From an uncultured Actinomycetes bacterium (lineage in GTDB: Bacteria > Actinomycetota > Actinomycetes > Nanopelagicales > Nanopelagicaceae), in the NCBI GenBank assembly GCA_903922325.1, contig CAIXTG010000068.1, positions 1-8,892 of the forward strand: a stretch of DNA of 8,892 nucleotides. Direction: 5' to 3'. The position numbers and the translations under genes were made by a program. Positions 1 through 6,133 of the stretch are shown in pieces. The notes under the pieces are model-generated. The model was not told the DNA's origin and searched no databases. It worked only from the letters and a program-made list of their open reading frames with translations. The stretch's first letter is position 1. Each line of letters begins with the position of its first letter.

Positions 1-2
1 AA

Positions 3-83
3 CTATTTCCAGATGAGCAACTAGAAGCTATCGCTAAGCGATTAGGTTTCGGTAATGAGTTTGCGGAGCTACTAGAACTTTGA
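3..83 (+). CDS. C-terminal end of a tadA-associated protein (partial)
   Basis: Only the last 26 codons and the TGA stop (81-83) are in the window; the gene begins before base 1. The visible tail is acidic, reads LFPDEQLEAIAKRLGFGNEF and ends in LLEL. From memory this matches the conserved C-terminus of the actinobacterial 'putative tRNA adenosine deaminase-associated protein' family, which usually sits directly before tadA. Its role is not established as far as I know. The stop overlaps the TTG start of tadA in the four bases TTGA (80-83), so the two genes are probably translationally coupled in one operon. The family call rests on about 25 residues plus context, so it is tentative. Confidence 0.6.
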   Translation, partial: LFPDEQLEAIAKRLGFGNEFAELLEL

Positions 84-526
84 TTCATCAAGATCTAATG
101 CGTTCGGCAATTGCAATTGCACAAAGCGCTTTAATAACAGATGACGTACCAGTAGGTGCGTTAATTGTTGATTCTGAAAATAATGTAATTTCAACTGGAT
201 TTAACGAGCGCGAAGCGCATCAAGACCCAACCGCACATGCCGAGATCGTGGCAATCAGACGCGCTGCCCAAAAATTAGGCACTTGGCGATTAGATGGCTG
301 CAAACTAGTTGTAACACTTGAACCTTGCGCAATGTGTGCAGGTGCGATTGCGCAGTCACGAATCAATACTTTGATATTTGGTGCTTGGGATGAAAAAGCT
401 GGCGCAGTTGGTTCGGTTTGGGATGTTCTCCGTGACCCGCGTGCAATTCATAAAATGGAAGTTGTTGGTGGCGTACTCGAAGCAGAATGCGCTGAACTAT
501 TAACTAACTTTTTCCGCCAGCAATAA
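80..526 (+). CDS. tadA: tRNA-specific adenosine deaminase TadA
   Basis: A 148-residue cytosolic zinc enzyme that deaminates adenosine-34 to inosine in the wobble position of tRNA-Arg(ACG), allowing one tRNA to read CGU, CGC and CGA. The cytidine/deoxycytidylate deaminase fold is clear: DVPVGALIV at residues 22-30, the zinc-binding and catalytic H-A-E at 53-55, and the second zinc motif P-C-A-M-C at 82-86. The family-typical FNERE lies at about 41-45 and the aromatic C-terminus NFFRQQ is also present. Length matches bacterial TadA (about 150-160). I chose the TTG at 80 because it overlaps the upstream stop, has GGAG at 65-68, and keeps the short N-terminal helix; the alternative ATG at 98 would remove six residues. 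Function is highly certain, the exact start less so. Confidence 0.95.
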   Translation: MIHQDLMRSAIAIAQSALITDDVPVGALIVDSENNVISTGFNEREAHQDPTAHAEIVAIRRAAQKLGTWRLDGCKLVVTLEPCAMCAGAIAQSRINTLIFGAWDEKAGAVGSVWDVLRDPRAIHKMEVVGGVLEAECAELLTNFFRQQ

Positions 527-533
527 TTTGAGG

Positions 534-539
534 TATCGT
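534..539 (+). promoter_or_regulatory. Possible -10 box for tRNA-Ser
   Basis: TATCGT fits TANNNT and ends 7 bases before the mature tRNA 5' end at 547, so transcription could begin at or next to the tRNA. No good -35 element is visible, and read-through from tadA is an alternative source of the tRNA. Confidence 0.3.
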
Positions 540-546
540 CACCTAC

Positions 547-636
547 GGTGGCGTGTCTGAGCGGCCAAAAGAGCACGCCTCGAAAGCGTGTGTTGGGGAA
601 ACTCAACCGTGGGTTCAAATCCCACCGCCACCGCCA
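547..636 (+). tRNA. tRNA-Ser (anticodon CGA)
   Basis: A complete 90-nt class II tRNA reading the serine codon UCG. The acceptor stem GGTGGCG (547-553) pairs with CGCCACC (626-632), followed by discriminator G633 and an encoded CCA (634-636). The anticodon stem CACGC (574-578) pairs with GCGTG (586-590); the loop CTCGAAA carries CGA at 581-583. A long variable arm with stem GTTG/CAAC and the T-arm GTGGG-TTCAAAT-CCCAC (609-625) complete it. The long variable arm and G discriminator are serine hallmarks. It lies 20 bp after tadA and converges on the permease gene. Confidence 0.97.
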
Positions 637-641
637 ATTAA

Positions 642-666
642 TTAAGTAAAAGGCGCTACTTAAGTA
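642..666. terminator. AT-rich inverted repeat between tRNA-Ser and the permease gene
   Basis: TTAAGTA (642-648) and TACTTAA (657-663) form a 7-bp inverted repeat with an 8-base loop, and TACTTAAGTA (657-666) is itself a perfect 10-bp palindrome overlapping the permease stop codon. The position between convergent genes suits a two-way terminator. The stem is AT-rich and lacks a convincing U-run on either side, so this is weak. Confidence 0.25.
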
Positions 667-3001
667 GCTCGTATGAAGGATTCAAAATATTCATTTTGCC
701 GTCGTTATCGGCAACCATTCCTTCTGCGCGTAATTCGGTACCAATATCAAGGCCCCGGATCTCACGACGGCCCAAGAATTGCAGCGTTACCCCACCGGTT
801 TCATCCCAAATTTCCACATTAATTACTGGAGCTGCTCCGCTTGGCGCGGTTCGAATCGAGGTAACGCGACCTTGGATATGTGCGCGTTTGCGCCAAACAA
901 TATTTCCAATTGGTGTGATGTTTTCTGCGTAGTGACTTACCGGTTCAGCAGATTGTGCAACCACAGATTTAACTTCAGCTTTTACGGCAACTGGTTTAGC
1001 TGCAATAGGTGCATCATGTTTGTGATTTTCTACCACAAGTGACTTTCCAGAAATCATTTTCGAAACATCAAACGGCATAATCGTGGCAACTACTCGGGAT
1101 AGTTGCGAAATAGGAGCAGCAATGTCTTCTGCAGTTTGATCGTGTAGCAATCGGCCAAGAACTCCAGAGTAAGAACGACGAGGCAATAGCAAAGTTAATT
1201 CAACATCTGCTTGTTCAGTCATCCGAATTGCATAATCAAGCGCTGCATTAGGCAAGCGACGATCAGGGCAATCGATTAATTCGAGCTCCACGTCGTCTAC
1301 CGCATCGGATGCTGCCCAAGCTGCTTGAATATCTGCAGCACGACGATCATCGATTACAAAGTGGACTGCCGAAATCTTTCGAGCGTTTAAAGTTCGGGCA
1401 TATCGAACAACGCTAATTGTTGCCAGGTCTACTGAATCAACCAGCACAGTTACATCGTGGCGAGTAATTGAAGTAGCACGTTGTTGTTCGCTCTTAACAG
1501 TAAGAGCTTTCTGCTCTGCAGTGTATTGGCGACGTAAACGTAAGAAAGATAGAACCGCGATAGGTGCAACAACCAAAACTATCCAGGCACCTTCAGTGAA
1601 TTTCACAACTGAGAAAATAATTACGATTACGAAAGAAACCGCACCAGCTAATCCGTTGATCGCGAATTTAACTTTCCAACCATCGCCCTTATTTTTTCGA
1701 GCGTGCTTAGCCATTCCAAAGCCAGCCAATGTGAAACCGGTAAATACGCCAAGGGCATAGAAAGCCACCAAGTGCTCTACCGAACCGGCAGTCATAAATG
1801 CGAGCAATAATCCACCGCCGGCAAGCAGCAGAATTCCATTAGAAAACGCTAATCGGTGCCCGCGCTTGCTTAGTTGGCGGGGCAGATATCCGTCGGAAGC
1901 CACAAAGTTACAGAGCAGCGGGAATGCGCTGTAAGTGGTGTTAGCGCCTGCGAAAAGAATAAGCATCGTTGCCAGCTGAACCAAAATAAACATACCCTGA
2001 CCAAAAACGCCAGTGCCAACTGCAGCTTTTGCGATTTGCGAAATAACCGTTGGCGTACCGGACTCATATGGCATTGCGTGTATTTGATGAGCAAACCAGG
2101 AAACACCTAGAACCAAAGTTCCGAGCAGCGAACTCATAATTACCAAAGTCCGCTTTGCATTATCTGCTTCAGGTGCTTTAAATAACGCAACACCATCAGA
2201 GATTGCTTCTAGACCAGTAAGAGAAGATCCACCATTGGCAAATGCACGAAGCAAGATAAATATTGCGGCCCCTGTTAGCAAGCCACTTGGCTGACCAACT
2301 TCAACTGCGCCGGGCAAATCTGTTTCGAGCAACGGCAGCGTGCCAGTGAAATATCGATAGAGGCCACAAGTAAATACGATCAACATTGCGCCCAGGAATA
2401 AATAAGTTGGTAACGCGAACGCTTTTCCAGCCTCTTTAACACCACGTAGATTTCCGAAAGTTAAGAATGCAATGATTGCAAAAATCATATGCATCTTCCA
2501 TGGTTCTAATTCAGGGAATGTCGAGATGATTGCAGCAACACCAGCAGCGCTTTGAATTGCCAAAGTTACGATGTAATCAAGCATGAGTGCGACAGCTGCA
2601 ACTTGTGCCACCACCGGACCGAAGTTATCGCGCGATACAACATAAGCGCCACCAGTTTTGGTGTAAACCTGAATAACATTTCGGTAAGAAAGAGTGATCA
2701 AAACTAAAATTGCTAACACAATGCCCGTCATCGGCATCAAAATTGTGAAAGCTGCTAAACCAAAAGCGGGAAGTAGCGCAATTAAAATCTGCTCAGAACC
2801 ATAAGCTGAAGATGAAATACAGTCAGAAGATAAAATGCCGAGCGCGTAACGTTTCTTCAAGCGCTGGTGGTCGAGTGAGTGACGGTTAAGCGCGCCACCC
2901 AAGAACCACTTCTTGATCTTGTAGGTGAGCGGGTCGCGCAGATGCGCATGATCCTGAAGCGCAACCGGGGCTGGGGCTCCATCAGTCCAAGACTTAGGCA
3001 C
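656..3001 (-). CDS. KimA/YdaO-like APC-family transporter fused to an OB-fold domain
   Basis: A 781-residue integral membrane protein of the amino acid-polyamine-organocation superfamily, in the branch of Bacillus KimA, a K+/H+ symporter. Residues about 52-490 hold some twelve hydrophobic segments. The family motif SSDCISSSAYGSE spans 58-70; D60 and Y67 have the spacing of K+-site residues I recall in KimA. TGGAY is at 116-120 and a GGSSLTGLEAISDGV motif at 257-271. Residues about 515-650 form a soluble alpha/beta domain, then a Lys/Ala/Val linker, then an OB-fold-like domain at about 695-780 (WRKRAHIQGRV, DETGGV, FLGRREI, ILNPSYEL). The GTG start (2999-3001) is fixed by AAGGAG five bases upstream. 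K+ is the best substrate guess; amino acid transport cannot be excluded. The OB domain is not part of standard KimA. Confidence 0.85.
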   Translation of the reverse strand: MPKSWTDGAPAPVALQDHAHLRDPLTYKIKKWFLGGALNRHSLDHQRLKKRYALGILSSDCISSSAYGSEQILIALLPAFGLAAFTILMPMTGIVLAILVLITLSYRNVIQVYTKTGGAYVVSRDNFGPVVAQVAAVALMLDYIVTLAIQSAAGVAAIISTFPELEPWKMHMIFAIIAFLTFGNLRGVKEAGKAFALPTYLFLGAMLIVFTCGLYRYFTGTLPLLETDLPGAVEVGQPSGLLTGAAIFILLRAFANGGSSLTGLEAISDGVALFKAPEADNAKRTLVIMSSLLGTLVLGVSWFAHQIHAMPYESGTPTVISQIAKAAVGTGVFGQGMFILVQLATMLILFAGANTTYSAFPLLCNFVASDGYLPRQLSKRGHRLAFSNGILLLAGGGLLLAFMTAGSVEHLVAFYALGVFTGFTLAGFGMAKHARKNKGDGWKVKFAINGLAGAVSFVIVIIFSVVKFTEGAWIVLVVAPIAVLSFLRLRRQYTAEQKALTVKSEQQRATSITRHDVTVLVDSVDLATISVVRYARTLNARKISAVHFVIDDRRAADIQAAWAASDAVDDVELELIDCPDRRLPNAALDYAIRMTEQADVELTLLLPRRSYSGVLGRLLHDQTAEDIAAPISQLSRVVATIMPFDVSKMISGKSLVVENHKHDAPIAAKPVAVKAEVKSVVAQSAEPVSHYAENITPIGNIVWRKRAHIQGRVTSIRTAPSGAAPVINVEIWDETGGVTLQFLGRREIRGLDIGTELRAEGMVADNDGKMNILNPSYELLK

Positions 3002-3006
3002 TTTTA

Positions 3007-3012
3007 CTCCTT
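3007..3012 (-). promoter_or_regulatory. Strong ribosome binding site of the permease gene
   Basis: On the minus strand this reads AAGGAG, five bases before a GTG start. It decides the start codon and shows that this gene has a leader, unlike the divergent gabD-like gene. Confidence 0.75.
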
Positions 3013-3024
3013 GTTAGAGGCTCT

Positions 3025-3042
3025 ATCTTAGATTGTTATGCT
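3025..3042. promoter_or_regulatory. Back-to-back promoters in the permease/gabD divergent region
   Basis: The plus strand has TATGCT at 3037-3042, ending 7 bases before the gabD-like ATG at 3049, so that mRNA would start at the AUG (leaderless). The minus strand has TAAGAT (3030 down to 3025), which would give the permease mRNA a leader of roughly 17 bases containing its AAGGAG. The two boxes are six bases apart, so polymerases could not easily occupy both. -35 elements are poor (TTAGAG at 3014-3019 for the plus strand). Confidence 0.5.
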
Positions 3043-3048
3043 CTCCTT

Positions 3049-4467
3049 ATGCGCACACAACTCTATATAAATGGCCAGTGGGTGCCGGGTGCAAGCACGG
3101 TTGCCGTAACTGACCCCAGCGACGGTTCAGTAATTGCTCAAGTTGCGATCGCCGATGATGCGCAATGTGAGGCTGCGATTGCAGCTGCCGATGCCGTAGC
3201 CGTTGAGTGGGCAGCAACTGCGCCACGATTCCGTTCGGAAATTCTGCGCAAAGCATTTGAAATCATGACTGCTGAAATTGAAGAGATTGCAACTTTGATC
3301 TCACGCGAAAACGGAAAAGCAATGCCCGATGCTCGTGGTGAAGCAACTTATGCTGCCGAATTTTTCCGTTGGTTTGCTGAAGAAACTGTGCGCACACCAG
3401 GTGATTTCCGAATGTCACCAAGTGGCGATAAACGAATCTTGGTCACCCATCAACCAATTGGTTTATCAATTTTAATTACACCTTGGAATTTCCCAGCCGG
3501 TATGGCGACTCGCAAGATTGGCCCGGCAATTGCAGCTGGTTGCACCATGATTTTGAAACCAGCAACTGAAACTCCACTGACTGCAATGCACATCGTTGAT
3601 ATTTTGGAGCGCGCTGGATTACCTAAAGGTGTTTTGAATTTAGTTATCCCAGAAAAAACTGGTCCGGCAATTTCGAAGATGCTGCATGATCCACGAGTTA
3701 AGAATTTATCTTTCACCGGTTCAACTGAAGTTGGTCGCGTTCTACTTAAAGAAGCTGCCGACCGAGTAATTCGTTGTTCAATGGAACTTGGCGGCAACGC
3801 ACAAGTTATCGTGCACGATGATGCCGACCTTGCAGTCACAATTCCACAATTGTTATTAGCCAAGATGCGCAATGGTGGCGCCGCTTGCACATCAGCAAAT
3901 CGCATTTATGTGCAACGACCAATCGCCGAAAAATTTATTGCAGAGCTTACGAAATCAATGTCTGCCTTCGTAGTTGGTCGTGGCACCGATGCCACAACAA
4001 CACTTGGCGCCAGCGTTTCAGTCAAAGAGCGCAACAAGATTGCCGAGCTAGTTGATCAATCAATCGCAGCTGGTGCCAAGGTCGAAACCGGTGGCAAAAC
4101 CCCCGATGGCGTAGGCGCTTTCTACCCAGCAACCGTGCTCTCGGTGGCTAAAGACAACCCAATCTTGAAGCACGAAATCTTTGGCCCAGTTGCCCCAGTC
4201 GTTATCTTCGATACCGACGCCGAAGGAATTGCGCTGGCCAATGACACTGAATTCGGACTTATTAGTTACGTATTCTCAAGTGACTTAGCTCGTGCGCTTC
4301 GCACAGCAGAGGCAATGGAATCCGGAATGGTTGCGATCAACAAAGGTGTTATTTCAGACCCTGCCGCACCTTTCGGTGGCGTTAAGCAATCTGGTTTAGG
4401 CCGCGAAGGTGGCTTCGATGGAATTCACGAGTTTCTGCAAACTAAATACATCGGCGTGCAGATCTAA
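3049..4467 (+). CDS. gabD: NAD(P)-dependent succinate-semialdehyde dehydrogenase-like aldehyde dehydrogenase
   Basis: A 472-residue cytosolic aldehyde dehydrogenase, full length for the family. It most resembles GabD, which oxidises succinate semialdehyde to succinate at the end of GABA degradation. Visible landmarks: TPWNFPAGMATRKIGPA (N147), ILKPATETP (K170, cofactor), FTGSTEVGR at 222-230, general base E246 in MELGGN, catalytic Cys C280 in GGAACTSANR, HEIFGP (E376), and the C-terminal PFGGVKQSGLGREG (441-454) typical of GabD. The surroundings of the catalytic Cys are unusual: one Cys only, with Ala-Ala before it. The ATG at 3049 has no Shine-Dalgarno and looks leaderless. No GABA transaminase is nearby, so the substrate is inferred from similarity and other semialdehydes remain possible. 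Confidence 0.88.
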   Translation: MRTQLYINGQWVPGASTVAVTDPSDGSVIAQVAIADDAQCEAAIAAADAVAVEWAATAPRFRSEILRKAFEIMTAEIEEIATLISRENGKAMPDARGEATYAAEFFRWFAEETVRTPGDFRMSPSGDKRILVTHQPIGLSILITPWNFPAGMATRKIGPAIAAGCTMILKPATETPLTAMHIVDILERAGLPKGVLNLVIPEKTGPAISKMLHDPRVKNLSFTGSTEVGRVLLKEAADRVIRCSMELGGNAQVIVHDDADLAVTIPQLLLAKMRNGGAACTSANRIYVQRPIAEKFIAELTKSMSAFVVGRGTDATTTLGASVSVKERNKIAELVDQSIAAGAKVETGGKTPDGVGAFYPATVLSVAKDNPILKHEIFGPVAPVVIFDTDAEGIALANDTEFGLISYVFSSDLARALRTAEAMESGMVAINKGVISDPAAPFGGVKQSGLGREGGFDGIHEFLQTKYIGVQI

Positions 4468-4479
4468 CTGATTAAGAAT

Positions 4480-4839
4480 CTAACTTTTAGCTTCAATCTC
4501 AGCTTTGTACTCTTCATATTCTGCGTACCCAGATTCGTAACCGGGCAAATACTGTTTCTTTCCAAATATTCTAACCATCTTGATAATTAAAGTTTTTGTG
4601 CGGGATTTTTCTTTTGGATTGATAATGTATCCGGAAAGCTCTTCTTTTTGTTGGGTCAGGCCAGAATTTTTCCGTACTTCCAGATCTGCACTCTCTTTCT
4701 TTAAATACTTTTTCCATTTACGTTTATTGTCAAAAGTTACTTCTGGCATCCATCGATAATGATTTGTTTCAGAATCAAATCTATGGCGTATGACTACGTA
4801 GCGAGGCGCTGACTGGCTTTCAGCATTTCCCATATTCAT
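4480..4839 (-). CDS. Unknown small charged protein, third gene of the Doc operon
   Basis: A 119-residue soluble protein I do not recognise. The N-terminal part (about 13-37) looks like two beta-strands, RYVVIRHRF and YRWMPEVTFD. It is followed by a lysine-rich stretch (39-48), a segment YIINPKEKSRTKTLIIKMVR at 71-90, and a Tyr/Glu-rich acidic tail (101-118). No signal peptide, membrane segment or cysteine is visible. The ATG at 4839 is preceded by GAAGG with six bases of spacing, typical of a gene inside an operon; a second ATG two codons in is possible. It starts 42 bp after the Doc toxin stop, in the same orientation, and converges on gabD with only 12 bp between the stops. Cotranscription with the toxin-antitoxin pair is likely from spacing; any functional link is a guess. 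Confidence 0.7.
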   Translation of the reverse strand: MNMGNAESQSAPRYVVIRHRFDSETNHYRWMPEVTFDNKRKWKKYLKKESADLEVRKNSGLTQQKEELSGYIINPKEKSRTKTLIIKMVRIFGKKQYLPGYESGYAEYEEYKAEIEAKS

Positions 4840-4881
4840 TTCTTGCCTTCGCTCTAGTTCTTGTCTAGTGCCAAGGTTATC

Positions 4882-5280
4882 TCATGTGCTATTTCGCTCG
4901 CGAAGTGTTTTCTTAATCCAGATTGCAAGAGCTTCTTGAGAAATCTCGCCACCGGCAAGTCCGAAGAAAATTGCTTCGGCATCGTCAATATCGAATTCCA
5001 TTTCGAAACCGTTAATCCAGCAGAATTCAAAAGCGGAGAGAAAAGCAAGTCGTTTGTTCCCATCTGGAAGTGCATGATTTCGTGCAATGTGAAAAGCCAA
5101 AGCCGAAGCTTTATCTGAAAGTTCTGGATATGGGTCTAGCCCGATTAGTTCTGTCTGAGGTGCTGCAACTGCCGAAGCGAGAAGGTGTAATTGAGAAACT
5201 CGTGCCAGTGTTTCAAGTGATACACCTGTTACTTCTTCAGCAATATGCAGTACCTGATTCAAAGTCAGGTACAAGGTCAC
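4882..5280 (-). CDS. doc: Doc/Fic-family toxin (death-on-curing type)
   Basis: A 132-residue Fic-fold protein, the usual length for Doc toxins. P1 Doc phosphorylates elongation factor EF-Tu and stops translation until its antitoxin binds it. The Doc-type motif is intact at residues 69-77, H-A-L-P-D-G-N-K-R, with catalytic H69, D73 and the Lys-Arg pair that replaces the Gly-Arg of AMP-transferring Fic proteins. Leu replaces the usual Phe at the third motif position, a variant I recall in other actinobacterial Doc homologues. The GTG start overlaps the antitoxin TGA in the four bases GTGA, and I see no strong Shine-Dalgarno, so translation probably depends on coupling. No inhibitory (S/T)xxxE(G/N) helix was noticed, which fits control by a separate antitoxin. 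EF-Tu as target is inferred from the family. Confidence 0.88.
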   Translation of the reverse strand: MTLYLTLNQVLHIAEEVTGVSLETLARVSQLHLLASAVAAPQTELIGLDPYPELSDKASALAFHIARNHALPDGNKRLAFLSAFEFCWINGFEMEFDIDDAEAIFFGLAGGEISQEALAIWIKKTLRERNST

Positions 5281-5486
5281 CTAGCTAGGCGATCCAGCAG
5301 ATTTTTATGCTTTTTCGAATGCAATTTAAGGTCGATAATAAACTGATCATCGTCTTTCATGCGTGAGATCTCAGCCTGAAGAGCCTCGATTGCTAATTGA
5401 TTAACACTGATATTTCTTACAGCAGCCACGACTTCTGCTTGATCGGCTAGATCATCGGGGAGGCGCAAAGTTGTTTGCTTAGTCAT
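5277..5486 (-). CDS. Ribbon-helix-helix antitoxin paired with Doc
   Basis: A 69-residue protein with a ribbon-helix-helix DNA-binding N-terminus: beta-strand TTLRLP (5-10), helix about 11-24, the turn NIS, and helix SVNQLAIEALQAEISRM (27-43). A charged tail follows that would be free to neutralise the toxin. Such antitoxins bind as dimers to short palindromes at their own promoter and repress the operon. Its stop overlaps the Doc start (GTGA), the normal antitoxin-first order. The classical P1 partner of Doc is the unrelated Phd, so this is an RHH-Doc pairing. The ATG at 5486 has no Shine-Dalgarno but has TATCAT ending 7 bases upstream, which supports a leaderless start. Confidence 0.85.
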   Translation of the reverse strand: MTKQTTLRLPDDLADQAEVVAAVRNISVNQLAIEALQAEISRMKDDDQFIIDLKLHSKKHKNLLDRLAR

Positions 5487-5501
5487 GACATCATGATATC
5501 A
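5482..5501 (-). promoter_or_regulatory. Leaderless promoter and palindromic operator of the toxin-antitoxin operon
   Basis: Three overlapping palindromes cover the antitoxin start: GTCATGAC (5482-5489, containing the ATG), ATCATGAT (5490-5497) and TGATATCA (5494-5501). The core TCATGA recurs every 8 bases (5483-5488 and 5491-5496). On the minus strand TATCAT (5498 down to 5493) is a good -10 box ending 7 bases before the ATG. The likely operator therefore covers both the -10 box and the start codon, as expected for repression by an RHH antitoxin. No clear -35 element. Confidence 0.6.
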
Positions 5502-5569
5502 CGAAATCAGATGGAAAAGCTAGGAATCTTGGACAGAGTTTCTCGCATAAAACTGGTTACTTCTTACGG

Positions 5570-5597
5570 TAATTATTTTAAGTAGCTACCTAAGGAG
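5570..5597 (+). promoter_or_regulatory. AT-rich -10-like region and ribosome binding site of the secreted-protein gene
   Basis: AAGGAG (5592-5597) lies six bases before the ATG at 5604, a strong Shine-Dalgarno that fixes the start. Upstream, the stretch at 5570-5579 contains TATTTT (5574-5579) as a possible -10 box. No clear -35 was found, so the promoter part is tentative. Confidence 0.45.
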
Positions 5598-5603
5598 TCG
5601 AAA

Positions 5604-6107
5604 ATGCGTGCCGTAACCAAGAAGAAATCAATCGCTCTATTTGTAATCGGCCTTGTTTCGCTGGCAATCATTGCACCTAATTCGGCCACGGCTGCCGGTG
5701 CTACTCAAGCCGATGTTGATTACTCAACCCAAGTTTCAACCTTGGCTCAGGAATTCGCCAAAGTTACTGTTGCTTGGGACGCCGCAATTTCAAAGCCACC
5801 TACCTTGGCATTCGGTAGCAAGTGGAGTAAATACAAGACTGCTGCAACTAAGAGTTCAAAAGTTGTTTTAGCAACTGTTGCCAAAATGGATGCCTTAGTT
5901 CCTTCAGAGGGTTTTCCAAAATCTGGGCCAATGCTGAAGAAAGCCTGCGCTGCTTATAAAACTGCGATTACCGCACTTAATAAAGGAATCCAGAAAAACG
6001 ACGCGAAGGCAATTACTAAAGCAACTCCATTGGCAACAAAGGCATCAAAGGCTTATCTGGCATGGAGTGAAACTTATGCAGCAGAGGTCGCAGCTCTTAA
6101 CGGTTAA
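5604..6107 (+). CDS. Small secreted Ala/Lys-rich protein of unknown function
   Basis: A 167-residue protein I do not recognise. It has a clear Sec signal peptide: basic RAVTKKK, hydrophobic core at about 9-24, and a signal peptidase I site ATA-A at 28-31. There is no lipobox Cys. The mature part of about 137 residues is rich in Ala, Lys and Thr, has a single Cys (C115), and seems mainly helical: heptad-like stretches at about 38-65, 76-98, 108-130 and 133-165 suggest a small helical bundle. The strong AAGGAG and standalone arrangement suggest good expression. It is divergent from the toxin-antitoxin operon (117 bp between starts) and its stop lies three bases from that of the convergent hydrolase. 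Binding to cell wall or nucleic acid would suit the basic composition, but nothing shows it. Confidence 0.8.
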   Translation: MRAVTKKKSIALFVIGLVSLAIIAPNSATAAGATQADVDYSTQVSTLAQEFAKVTVAWDAAISKPPTLAFGSKWSKYKTAATKSSKVVLATVAKMDALVPSEGFPKSGPMLKKACAAYKTAITALNKGIQKNDAKAITKATPLATKASKAYLAWSETYAAEVAALNG

Positions 6108-6133
6108 TAATTAAAGCTTTTTTGTAGTTAACC
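6102..6133. terminator. Possible shared terminator of convergent genes
   Basis: GGTTAA (6102-6107) and TTAACC (6128-6133) form an inverted repeat spanning the stops of both convergent genes. Between them lies AAAGCTTT followed by a short T-run (to 6123). The arms are short and AT-rich, so termination strength is doubtful. Confidence 0.3.

Noticed and set aside
1870..2110. Paired short open frames on both strands within the permease gene
   Set aside because: They are shadows of membrane-segment codons; the permease frame is continuous and conserved across the region.
3450..3905. 151-codon open frame antisense to the gabD-like gene
   Set aside because: It lies wholly inside a clear aldehyde dehydrogenase gene, and its composition is explained by the antisense of conserved codons.
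4854..5118. Open frames on both strands inside the Doc toxin gene
   Set aside because: They overlap an intact Doc gene with its full Fic motif and have no recognisable domain of their own.
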